DNA from: Clostridia bacterium
GTDB lineage: Bacteria > Bacillota_A > Clostridia > Oscillospirales > CAG-272
NCBI GenBank assembly: GCA_017452945.1
Contig: JAFTLD010000064.1
Coordinates: forward strand, 1 to 29,156
DNA length: 29,156 nt
Reading direction: 5' to 3'
A program made the translations under genes and the position numbers. The notes beneath the pieces are model-generated. The model was not told the DNA's origin and searched no databases. It saw nothing but the letters and a program-made list of their open reading frames with translations. This document shows, one piece after another, positions 1 through 8,384 of the stretch (position 1 is its first letter; each line of letters starts with the position of its first letter).

Positions 1-93
1 AGTGAACTTGTTCACGGTTGCATTGGTTGCTTCCTCACCGTTGGTTACGTCAACGATGAACAGACTTTCATAAGAATTGAGTACCTTTTCCAT
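1..93 (-). CDS. rpsF: 30S ribosomal protein S6, N-terminal part (runs off the left edge)
   Basis: Only the first 31 codons are present. The - strand reading starts MEKVLNSYESLFIVDV and continues to NATVNKFT, matching the usual opening of bacterial S6 (a short basic start, then the first beta strand with a Tyr-Glu-Ser/Thr and I-V-D pattern). S6 binds S18 in the platform of the 30S subunit. The ATG is preceded by a strong GGGAGG ribosome binding site about 8 bases upstream, and a consensus promoter lies further upstream, so this should be the first gene of its operon (in Firmicutes usually rpsF-ssb-rpsR; the partners would lie outside the window). The identification rests on a short stretch. 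Confidence 0.85.
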   Translation of the reverse strand, partial: MEKVLNSYESLFIVDVTNGEEATNATVNKFT

Positions 94-189
94 GTGTTTT
101 TACCTCCCTATGGACTTTATTACGACCGCGCACCTCTTCGAATTTTTTATGCGCGGTAGAGAGACGAACTGCTTTGCAGTCCGTACTGA
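94..189 (-). promoter_or_regulatory. rpsF 5' leader with two hairpins
   Basis: The roughly 95-base untranslated leader between the rpsF promoter and its start can form two hairpins on the - strand: ACTGC/GCAGT with a 3-base loop (168-180) and ACCGCGCA/TGCGCGGT (125-157), followed by the Shine-Dalgarno sequence. Many bacterial rpsF leaders carry a structure bound by the S6:S18 complex for autoregulation. The position fits, but I did not confirm the conserved bulge of that motif, so the regulatory role is inferred. Confidence 0.4.
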
Positions 190-195
190 AGATAT

Positions 196-224
196 ATTAT
201 ACCACAAAGGGAAATGCTTGTCAA
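196..224 (-). promoter_or_regulatory. Sigma-A promoter of rpsF
   Basis: Read on the - strand this is TTGACA (219-224), a 17-base spacer and TATAAT (196-201): a perfect match to the vegetative consensus at ideal spacing, as expected for a ribosomal protein operon. Confidence 0.88.
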
Positions 225-266
225 TCCTTTTTGAAATATTATTTTTGACAAAAAAACATAAAATCC

Positions 267-295
267 TTGTCAATTTGATGTAAATATGCTATAAT
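267..295 (+). promoter_or_regulatory. Sigma-A promoter of the MBL-fold protein gene
   Basis: TTGTCA (267-272), 17-base spacer, TATAAT (290-295) with an extended TG at 287-288. It lies 43 bases before the ATG and is divergent from the rpsF promoter, with about 42 bases between the two -35 boxes. Confidence 0.82.
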
Positions 296-338
296 ATACA
301 AAAAGGAAAAGCATTTTGCCTGTAAGGAGGTTTGATAT

Positions 339-1415
339 ATGGCACAGAGCGAGAAGAATAAAAGAAGAAAGAAAATGCCAAAGGCGTTGCGCGTTTGTCT
401 GATCATGCTGGCTGTTTTGGCCGTGCTGTTCGGCACGACTGTGGTGCTTGCCATGTCGGGTGTGATCCCGGCGAATGATGTGGAGGATTTTTTGGACGGC
501 TTCGTTGGTGAAGGCGTTGAAAAAGCGTTGGATAAAGTGCTGCCAAACGACCTGGTTGACGAGGTCTTTGTGGATAAATACGGTGATTTCGTGGATTTTG
601 TGGTCGGCCTTTTGCCCAAGCCCGAGAGAGTCGCGCTGGACGGAGAGATCATGGTGTATTTCTTTGACGTGGGGCAGGGTGACAGTATGCTGATCATGGC
701 ACCCGAGGGCAATATTCTGATCGATGCGGGACCTAACAGCTGCGAGGATGCACTGGAAGGGTATCTTGATGATCTGGGCATTACCACATTGCATTGCGTG
801 ATTGCCACGCATCCGCACGAGGACCATATCGGCAGTATGGACATGATTTTTGAAGAATACGAAGTCAAAACGCTGATCATGCCAAATGCGGAGTTGGATA
901 CGGATACCTTTGAGGCCACGGGTGATTATACCCGTATGATGGAAGGCGCACAGGAGCAGGGCACGCAGATTGCGTATGCCAAGAGCGGTACGACCTTCAG
1001 CCTTGGCGAGGTTGAGGTGCTGGTGGTTGGTCCTTGCGGAACAGATTACAGTGATCTCAATGACTGGAGTCTGGTGACCAAAGTAACGTACGGCTCGACC
1101 TCCATGATGCTGACGGGAGATGCCGAGAGCATTTCCGAAAAGGAGATCGTAGAAGCTTACGGCAGCAGCGTGCTGGACGTGGACATTCTCAAATCGGGAC
1201 ACCACGGCTCGTCCTCCTCGTCCTGCGATGCATTTTTGGATGCGGTCGATCCCGAGATCGTGGTCATCTCCTGCGGTGCGGGCAATAAGTACAACCATCC
1301 CAACACCGCAACCATGGAAAGGTATGCAGCGATCGAAGCAGAGGTCTGGCGCACCGACCTTGAAGGAACCGTTGTCTTTGTCAGCAACGGCGCGGAATTT
1401 ACAAGAGTACCGTAA
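339..1415 (+). CDS. Membrane-anchored ComEC/Rec2-type metallo-beta-lactamase-fold hydrolase
   Basis: 358 residues. A basic N-terminus (KKNKRRKKM-like) is followed by one membrane segment (about 17-40), a short linker, then an MBL-fold domain (about 104-358). Visible motifs: FFDVGQGDS at 108-116, metal-binding HPHEDH at 158-163, TGDAE with Asp261, GHHGSSSS at 287-294 and a late His320. This order is that of the C-terminal domain of the competence channel ComEC, here without the channel part. Such stand-alone proteins are common in Clostridia; the domain belongs to a family of nucleases and phosphodiesterases acting outside the membrane. Start ATG follows AAGGAGG at 8-base spacing. It is a single-gene unit with its own promoter and terminator. 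Family assignment is firm; the substrate is unknown. Confidence 0.85.
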   Translation: MAQSEKNKRRKKMPKALRVCLIMLAVLAVLFGTTVVLAMSGVIPANDVEDFLDGFVGEGVEKALDKVLPNDLVDEVFVDKYGDFVDFVVGLLPKPERVALDGEIMVYFFDVGQGDSMLIMAPEGNILIDAGPNSCEDALEGYLDDLGITTLHCVIATHPHEDHIGSMDMIFEEYEVKTLIMPNAELDTDTFEATGDYTRMMEGAQEQGTQIAYAKSGTTFSLGEVEVLVVGPCGTDYSDLNDWSLVTKVTYGSTSMMLTGDAESISEKEIVEAYGSSVLDVDILKSGHHGSSSSSCDAFLDAVDPEIVVISCGAGNKYNHPNTATMERYAAIEAEVWRTDLEGTVVFVSNGAEFTRVP

Positions 1416-1425
1416 ATATGTACAG

Positions 1426-1464
1426 CTTCTCCCATTGTAAAATAAGCAATGGGAGAAGTTTTTT
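1426..1464 (+). terminator. Intrinsic terminator after the MBL-fold gene
   Basis: CTTCTCCCATTG (1426-1437) pairs perfectly with CAATGGGAGAAG (1447-1458) around a 9-base loop, followed by six T. Confidence 0.9.
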
Positions 1465-1474
1465 GAAAAAACAC

Positions 1475-1503
1475 TTGACAAGAGAAAAAATACACAGTAT
1501 AAT
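1475..1503 (+). promoter_or_regulatory. Sigma-A promoter of the tRNA gene
   Basis: TTGACA (1475-1480), 17-base spacer, TATAAT (1498-1503): full consensus. It ends 17 bases before the mature tRNA 5' end, so the primary transcript would have a very short 5' leader for RNase P. Confidence 0.92.
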
Positions 1504-1520
1504 ATATGAGTCGATTTGAC

Positions 1521-1597
1521 GGGCTATTAGCTCAGTTGGTCAGAGCTACCGGCTCATAACCGGTTGGTCCGGGGTTCGAGTCCCTGATAGCCCACCA
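1521..1597 (+). tRNA. tRNA with anticodon CAU (elongator Met or Ile2)
   Basis: A complete 77-base cloverleaf with encoded CCA. Acceptor GGGCTAT pairs with ATAGCCC; D stem GCTC/GAGC; anticodon stem ACCGG/CCGGT with loop CTCATAA (anticodon CAT at 1555-1557); T arm around TTCGAGT. The first base pair is G-C and the anticodon stem lacks the GGG/CCC run, so it is not the initiator tRNA. CAU is read as Met, or as Ile (AUA) if the C is changed to lysidine by TilS. The CGGCTCATAACCG anticodon arm resembles tRNA-Ile2 of Bacillus as I recall it, but I cannot settle Met versus Ile2. Confidence 0.95.
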
Positions 1598-1636
1598 AAA
1601 AGAGGACGGGGTGCAATTGCACCCCGTCCTCTTTTT
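1598..1636 (+). terminator. Palindromic intrinsic terminator of the tRNA
   Basis: AAAAAGAGGACGGGGTGCAA is followed directly by its exact reverse complement, ending in five T. The perfect symmetry extends outward to 1593-1640 (24 bases per arm, no spacer), so it includes the ACCA end of the tRNA. It can work in both directions. Confidence 0.88.
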
Positions 1637-1650
1637 GGTGTTCTTTCCCG

Positions 1651-1749
1651 ACTCAGAACCCTCCATGTGCGGCTCTGCCGCCCATGCAAGGTTTGCGCCG
1701 GGAAAGTAAACGATTAGAATGACCTTTGGCGCAAATATGGGTTCTGAGT
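1651..1749. other. Nested three-stem fold (candidate structured RNA or folded repeat)
   Basis: A closing stem ACTCAGAACCC (1651-1661) / GGGTTCTGAGT (1739-1749), perfect over 11 bp, encloses two hairpins: CATGTGCGGC/GCCGCCCATG (1664-1686, 3-base loop, one base unpaired in one arm and two in the other) and TTTGCGCC/GGCGCAAA (1692-1699 with 1728-1735), the latter extended by AAAG/CTTT after a GGG bulge. The three stems are properly nested without clashes. No open reading frame makes sense here, and no promoter was found on either strand. The 1598-2108 gap otherwise holds repeats and the uvrB promoter. Confidence 0.45.
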
Positions 1750-1810
1750 CCCTGCCACAGCCTTGGAACCTTTTATATGCGATGAATCATGACAAGCGAA
1801 GCGTCTATCT

Positions 1811-1976
1811 GTAGGGTGCGACGTCCTCGACGCACCGGGCAGGCACAAAGAACTTTTTGCATTGCGTAAAGATTTGTTTATGCAGGACGGGCTGTCGGGG
1901 ACGTCAGCCCCTACGGACAGATGCTTCACAAGACAGGCGATATTGCGGACGACCAATGGTCGCCCCTACGGACAGA
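1811..1976. repeat. Cluster of three GTAGGGG-type intergenic repeat units
   Basis: One forward unit begins GTAGGGTGCGACGTCCTCGA (1811-1845); two inverted units follow, ending CAGCCCCTACGGACAG (about 1886-1920) and TCGCCCCTACGGACAG (about 1944-1976). They share the GTAGGG start, GACGTCC core and CTGTCCG edge with the copies at 7504-7623 and 22141-22267. Short reading frames across them give peptides that look like translated repeat and are not taken as genes. Confidence 0.7.
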
Positions 1977-2041
1977 CGCGTTACAAAACCGATGCCGTTG
2001 CAGGCAGGGAATACAATCCCCGTATTTTTTTGCATCCCATC

Positions 2042-2070
2042 TTTACATTTTCCCAAAATCGTGCTATACT
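2042..2070 (+). promoter_or_regulatory. Sigma-A promoter of the uvrB operon
   Basis: TTTACA (2042-2047), 17-base spacer, TATACT (2065-2070) with extended TG at 2062-2063. Each box is one base off consensus. I saw no CGAAC-N4-GTTCG LexA box of the Bacillus type near it, so SOS control is not evident. Confidence 0.7.
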
Positions 2071-2108
2071 ATTAAACTGAGGTATTATGACATGAAAGGA
2101 GAAGCACG

Positions 2109-4089
<1,981 letters not shown>

Positions 4090-4093
<4 letters not shown>

Positions 4094-4575
4094 AGCAAGG
4101 CAAAAAAACACGCATTCCACTGGTCAATTACAAATACCTGTTTTGGACACTGGTGATACTGGTTGGCGAGCTGGCATTGCTTTGCGGTGCTTACGCGATC
4201 AACTTACTGGATAATTTTTTCGGCTACGTCGTGCTGCCGTTTTTCGGACTTTTTGCGGTATACACCGCCTACGAGGCAGCCGTGCTGGCGCTGGAGGCAC
4301 TGAGCGTTGACGCGAACGGTGTCGTGGTTGCGGGCAAGGACGAAAACGGTAACGTGATCCACTTTGAGCAAAAGGATCTGATGGGGATTTACCCTTGTGA
4401 TCAAAAGGGAAATCGCATAACGGAGGATCAGAAGAAATACAAGGATGTGGGCATTGTGTTCTATATGAAAAACGGCAAATCCCGCATCAGAAAAACGTCC
4501 TACGTCACACAAAAGCAAATTGAACGCCTGCGCACCGCTCTTGGGGTAGGTGCGTACGGACAACCCAAGGAATAA
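4090..4575 (+). CDS. Small membrane protein of unknown function in the uvr operon
   Basis: 161 residues, not recognised. Two hydrophobic segments (about 16-40 and 44-66) are joined by a very short turn, followed by a soluble tail of about 90 residues rich in charged residues. The tail has a beta-like run ([20 protein letters not shown]), which could suit a small barrel or PH-like domain; this is a guess. The start overlaps the uvrB stop (ATGA) and has AAGGAGG upstream; uvrA follows 15 bases after its stop. Co-transcription with uvrB and uvrA is therefore near certain, while a role in repair is only suggested by position. Confidence 0.8.
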
Positions 4576-4590
4576 AAAGAGAGTAAACAC

Positions 4591-7431
4591 ATGAAGCAAG
4601 AAAAAATCGTGATCCGCGGTGCGCGCGTCAACAACCTCAAAAACATTGACGTTGAGATCCCGCGCGACAAGCTGGTCATTCTGACAGGACTTTCGGGCTC
4701 GGGAAAATCCTCCCTGGCCTTTGATACCGTTTACGCAGAGGGACACCGTCGCTTTGTCGAGTCGCTGTCCTCTTATGCGCGTATGTTTCTGGGGCAGATG
4801 GATAAGCCCGACGTGGATACCATCGACGGTCTGAGCCCCGCGATTTCGATCGACCAGAAGACCACCTCCAAAAACCCGCGTTCGACCGTGGGTACTGTAA
4901 CCGAGATATATGATTACCTGCGTCTGCTTTACGCGCGCGTGGGCATTCCGCACTGCCCGGTTTGCGGCAAGGAGATCCGCAGACAGAGCACGGATACCAT
5001 CATTGATAAGATCTGCGAACTGCCCGAGGGTGAGCGCTTTTTGGTGCTGGCACCCATAGTGCGCGGACAGAAGGGTATGCATGAAAAGGTGCTGACCGAT
5101 GCCAAAAAGAGCGGATACGCACGCGTGCGCATCGACGGCAGCCTGTATGATCTTGGTGAGGAGATCTCGCTGGATAAGAATAAAAAGCATCACATCGAGG
5201 TCGTGGTCGACCGCCTTGTGATCAAGGAGGGCGTGCGCTCCCGTCTTGGCGACTCGGTGGAAACCGCGCTGAATTTAGCGGACGGACATCTTTTGATCGT
5301 GACCGTACCGCGCGGTGAAGGCAAGCCGATCGAGCTTTCGTTCTCGCAAAGCTATGCCTGTGAGGAGCACGGCATTTCGATCGGAGAGCTGGAGCCCCGT
5401 ATGTTTTCCTTTAACAATCCCGTGGGCGCGTGTGCGGTATGTGCGGGACTTGGCGAGATGCAAACCGTGTCGGCTGCCAAGGTTATCCCCGATAAGCGGC
5501 TTTCGCTGCGCGGCGGTGCGATCGCGGTCAACGGCTTCAAGACTCTGGAAGAAGACAGCTGGAACGGCCCTTTGTTTGCGGCGGTTGGCGAGGTTGCGGG
5601 CTTTGATCTGGACATGCCCATCCGCGAATATGGCAAGGATGCGTTGGATGCTTTGCTGCATGGCACGGGAGATCGCGTATATCGCATCACGCGCTATTTC
5701 GGTGGACAGCATCACGAGCAGACCACCACCTTCCACGGTATTCTGGAAATGGTGGAGAGCCGCATGAAAAACGGTGGCATGTTCGGAAAGGAATATTATA
5801 CCCAGTTCGTGCAGGAGGCGGATTGCCCGGTTTGCGGTGGCAAGCGTCTTTCTCCCGTGGTGCTCGGTGTCACGGTGGGCGGGCTGAATATCCACGATTT
5901 CTGTGCCATGTCTGTGGAGAACGCGCTTGCGTTCATTGAGCAGCTGCACTTTACGGGCGGTGAAGAGGTCATCTCGCGCGAGATCTTAAAGGAGATCCGC
6001 GCACGCCTTGGATTTCTTGTCAGCGTAGGACTTGGGTATCTGACGCTGGGACGCAAGGCAGGCACGCTTTCGGGCGGTGAGGCGCAGCGCATCAGGCTGG
6101 CAACGCAGATCGGCTCTGCATTGACGGGCGTGCTGTATATTTTGGACGAGCCCAGCATCGGTCTGCACTCGCGTGATAATTCCAAGCTGATCGCTACGCT
6201 CAAAACACTGCGCGACCTTGGTAACACGGTCATCGTAGTGGAGCATGACGAGGAAACCATGCAGGAATCCGACTATATCATCGATATCGGCCCCGGCGCG
6301 GGCGTACACGGCGGTCAGGTCGTGGCGTACGGTACACCCGATGAGGTGGCAAAGAACGAAAATTCGCTGACCGGCGGCTATCTGTCGGGCAGACTCAATA
6401 TCCCCGTACCCGAGGTGCGCAGACCGGGCAACGGTCACTTTTTGCGCGTATACGGTGCAGAGGAGCATAACCTCAAAAAGCTGGACGTGGAGATTCCCTT
6501 GGGCTGCTTTGTCTGCGTGACGGGCGTGTCTGGTTCGGGCAAGTCCTCGCTGGTCAACGGAATCATTCATCCCGTACTGGCGGATAAGCTCAATAATGCC
6601 ATCACCTATCCCGGAAAGCACGAGCGCCTGGAAGGGGACGAGCATCTGGACAAGATCATTTGCATTGACCAAAGCCCCATCGGCAGAACACCGCGCTCCA
6701 ACCCTGCAACCTATACGGGGCTGTTTGGCGATATCCGCGATTTGTTCGCGCAGACCAAGGATGCCAAGGCCAAGGGCTACGGGCCGGGCAGATTCTCCTT
6801 CAACGTCAAGGGAGGACGCTGCGAAGCCTGTGAAGGTGACGGTGTGCGTTGCATTGAAATGCACTTTTTGCCCGACGTGTACGTGACTTGTGACGTATGT
6901 AAGGGCAAGAGATATAACCGTGACACTTTAGACGTCAAGTATAAGGGTAAGAGCATTTTTGACGTGCTGGATATGACGGTCGAGGAAGGTGTGACCTTCT
7001 TTGACGGCCTGCCCAAGATCGTGCGCAAGCTCAAAACGCTGCAGGACGTGGGGCTTGGCTATATCAAGATCGGACAGTCGTCTACCACGCTTTCGGGCGG
7101 TGAAGCACAGAGAGTCAAGCTGGCAACCGAGCTTTCCAGACGCGATACGGGCAAGACCATTTACGTGTTGGACGAACCCACCACAGGCTTGCACACCGCT
7201 GACGTGGCGCAGCTGCTGGGCGTCTTGCAGCGCCTGACCGATAACGGCAACACTGTGCTTGTCATTGAGCATAATATGGACGTCATCAAGTGCGCGGACT
7301 ATATCATTGATCTGGGTCCCGAGGGCGGTGACGGCGGCGGTACGCTGGTTGCAAGCGGCGCCCCCGAGCAGATCGCGGAGTGCGAGAGGTCGTACACGGG
7401 ACAGTACCTGAAAAAGGTTTTGAAGAAATGA
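4591..7431 (+). CDS. uvrA: Excinuclease ABC subunit A (UvrA)
   Basis: 946 residues, full length for the family (about 940-950). UvrA is the damage-sensing ATPase of nucleotide excision repair and loads UvrB at lesions. Two ABC modules are visible: Walker A GLSGSGKS at 33-40 and GVSGSGKSS near 645; signature LSGGEAQR near 493 and 834; Walker B followed by [11 protein letters not shown] and [11 protein letters not shown]. Zinc-binding cysteines appear as CPVCGKE and CPVCGGKR in the first module and CEACEGDG / CDVCKGKRY (about 744-773) in the second. The ribosome binding site is weak (AGAGAG about 8 bases before ATG), so translation may depend partly on coupling within the operon uvrB - membrane protein - uvrA. 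Confidence 0.98.
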   Translation: MKQEKIVIRGARVNNLKNIDVEIPRDKLVILTGLSGSGKSSLAFDTVYAEGHRRFVESLSSYARMFLGQMDKPDVDTIDGLSPAISIDQKTTSKNPRSTVGTVTEIYDYLRLLYARVGIPHCPVCGKEIRRQSTDTIIDKICELPEGERFLVLAPIVRGQKGMHEKVLTDAKKSGYARVRIDGSLYDLGEEISLDKNKKHHIEVVVDRLVIKEGVRSRLGDSVETALNLADGHLLIVTVPRGEGKPIELSFSQSYACEEHGISIGELEPRMFSFNNPVGACAVCAGLGEMQTVSAAKVIPDKRLSLRGGAIAVNGFKTLEEDSWNGPLFAAVGEVAGFDLDMPIREYGKDALDALLHGTGDRVYRITRYFGGQHHEQTTTFHGILEMVESRMKNGGMFGKEYYTQFVQEADCPVCGGKRLSPVVLGVTVGGLNIHDFCAMSVENALAFIEQLHFTGGEEVISREILKEIRARLGFLVSVGLGYLTLGRKAGTLSGGEAQRIRLATQIGSALTGVLYILDEPSIGLHSRDNSKLIATLKTLRDLGNTVIVVEHDEETMQESDYIIDIGPGAGVHGGQVVAYGTPDEVAKNENSLTGGYLSGRLNIPVPEVRRPGNGHFLRVYGAEEHNLKKLDVEIPLGCFVCVTGVSGSGKSSLVNGIIHPVLADKLNNAITYPGKHERLEGDEHLDKIICIDQSPIGRTPRSNPATYTGLFGDIRDLFAQTKDAKAKGYGPGRFSFNVKGGRCEACEGDGVRCIEMHFLPDVYVTCDVCKGKRYNRDTLDVKYKGKSIFDVLDMTVEEGVTFFDGLPKIVRKLKTLQDVGLGYIKIGQSSTTLSGGEAQRVKLATELSRRDTGKTIYVLDEPTTGLHTADVAQLLGVLQRLTDNGNTVLVIEHNMDVIKCADYIIDLGPEGGDGGGTLVASGAPEQIAECERSYTGQYLKKVLKK

Positions 7432-7463
7432 ATGATGAAGAATGAATAATGAATAATTGCGGT

Positions 7464-7492
7464 AGAAAACCCTTGCGCGGCAAGGGTTTTCT
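7464..7492 (+). terminator. Intrinsic terminator of the uvr operon
   Basis: AGAAAACCCTTGC (7464-7476) pairs with GCAAGGGTTTTCT (7480-7492) around a 3-base loop. The A-rich left and T-rich right arms act as the U-tract in either direction. A near copy of this hairpin ends the cardiolipin synthase gene at 24052-24080. Confidence 0.85.
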
Positions 7493-7503
7493 CAAATTAT
7501 TCT

Positions 7504-7623
7504 GTAGAGGGCGACGTCCTCGACTGTCCGCCCCCACCTTTGTAGGAACAGGCGTCCTCGACTGTCCGTATTTACGAATATTTGATTGATATTGAGCGGA
7601 CAGTCCGGGAGGCCTGTCCCTAC
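7504..7623. repeat. Composite intergenic repeat (three units, hairpin-forming)
   Basis: Unit a (7504-7530) starts GTAGAGGGCGACGTCC and ends CGACTGTCCG. Unit b (7542-7568) starts GTAGGAACAGGCGTCC with the same end. Unit c (7597-7623) is an inverted copy of b. Units b and c form a 27-bp inverted repeat with about 4 mismatches around a 28-base loop. The same order and loop length recur at 22141-22267. The rest of the 7432-7770 gap holds the terminator above and an inverted repeat before the sigma gene. Confidence 0.8.
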
Positions 7624-7704
7624 TGAACGTTCGCCTTTGGCCGCTTGTTATCGGATTTTTTATAAAAATTTTTCTATTTTTTCACTAAAATGTGTTGTCA
7701 AACG

Positions 7705-7754
7705 CAAATTTTGTCGTTCTTATGGGTGAAGCACATGTGCGAAAGCAAAATTTG
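7705..7754 (+). promoter_or_regulatory. Inverted repeat in the leader of the ECF sigma gene
   Basis: CAAATTTTG (7705-7713) and CAAAATTTG (7746-7754) are exact inverted copies enclosing a 32-base segment with the palindrome GCACATGTGC. The right arm directly abuts the AAAAGGAGG ribosome binding site. It could be an operator or an RNA hairpin that affects access to the site. No confident -35/-10 pair was found in this gap. Confidence 0.35.
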
Positions 7755-7770
7755 AAAAGGAGGAAGGAGC

Positions 7771-8361
7771 ATGATTGTTGACGGAAGTGTTCGGGACCGA
7801 ATACCGGAAGATGCTGAAATCATTAAGCTGTTATGCAACCGCGACGAATTCGCGCTGCGTGCGGTTTTGACAAAATACGGTGCGCTGATGCACTCTCTTG
7901 CAAGGCAGATCACGGGCTCGGAGCAGGATGCCGAGGAATGCGTCAACGACGCGATCTTGGAGCTTTGGGATTCCGTACCGCCTGCATCGCCCAAGCAGCT
8001 CTCGGCTTTTATGGGCGGAATCGTCCGCAGACGTGCCATTGACCGCGTGCGCTACAACCAAGCAGAAAAAAGAGCAGGGAGCGAATACTGCAGCTCGATC
8101 GAGGAATTGGAGGAGTGCTTGCCCGACAGGCAAAGTGAAGCCGAGAGTGACTCGGATGAGATCAACAGATGCATCCGTGCTTTCCTTGACAAACAAAAGC
8201 CGGACGACCGCGATATGTTTCTGATGCGGTATTTTCGCTTTTTGTCAAACGAGCAGATCGCGCTGCAATTCGGCATGCGCGAATCAAGCGTCGTTATGCG
8301 CTTGGTACGTATGCGAAAGCGATTGCGAAAATTTCTGAATGAGAACCATATCCGCTTGTAA
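7771..8361 (+). CDS. ECF-type RNA polymerase sigma factor
   Basis: 196 residues. Region 2 is visible at about 25-100 (FALRAVLTKYGALMHSLA, then SEQDAEECVNDAILELWDSV with the conserved acidic DAEE pattern, and a basic RRRAIDRVR stretch that contacts the -10 DNA). Region 4 lies at about 140-190 (DRDMFLMRYF then a helix-turn-helix LSNEQIALQFGMRESSVVMRLVRMRKRLRK). Regions 1 and 3 are missing, as in extracytoplasmic-function sigma factors. The start follows AAAAGGAGG. The gene 23 bases downstream encodes a single-pass membrane protein that is probably its anti-sigma factor. Regulon and inducing signal are unknown. Confidence 0.92.
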   Translation: MIVDGSVRDRIPEDAEIIKLLCNRDEFALRAVLTKYGALMHSLARQITGSEQDAEECVNDAILELWDSVPPASPKQLSAFMGGIVRRRAIDRVRYNQAEKRAGSEYCSSIEELEECLPDRQSEAESDSDEINRCIRAFLDKQKPDDRDMFLMRYFRFLSNEQIALQFGMRESSVVMRLVRMRKRLRKFLNENHIRL

Positions 8362-8384
8362 GGTAACACAGAAAGGAGAATTTA

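Noticed and set aside
270..1481. Long - strand open frame (403 residues) opposite the MBL-fold gene
   Set aside because: Shadow of the coding strand; no start site, and the opposite strand has clear family motifs, promoter and terminator.
1651..1700. Resemblance of the - strand (AGAGCCGCACATGG...GGTTCTGAG) to the GAGCCG...CGGTTC segment of group II introns
   Set aside because: The pairing partner of GAGCCG is missing, no domain V or reverse transcriptase is present, and the likeness is short; not enough to call an intron remnant.
1862..2080. Short open frames of 68-72 residues across 1857-2127
   Set aside because: They run through the GTAGGGG repeat units and give repeat-like peptides in several frames; no ribosome binding site or codon bias supports them.
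2042..2108. LexA/SOS box in the uvrB promoter
   Set aside because: No CGAAC-N4-GTTCG-type site is present; GAACGTTC at 7625-7632 lacks the 4-base spacer and is not near uvrB.
7504..7623. CRISPR array from the spaced repeats
   Set aside because: Units differ in orientation and spacing, only three are present, and no cas genes occur in the window.
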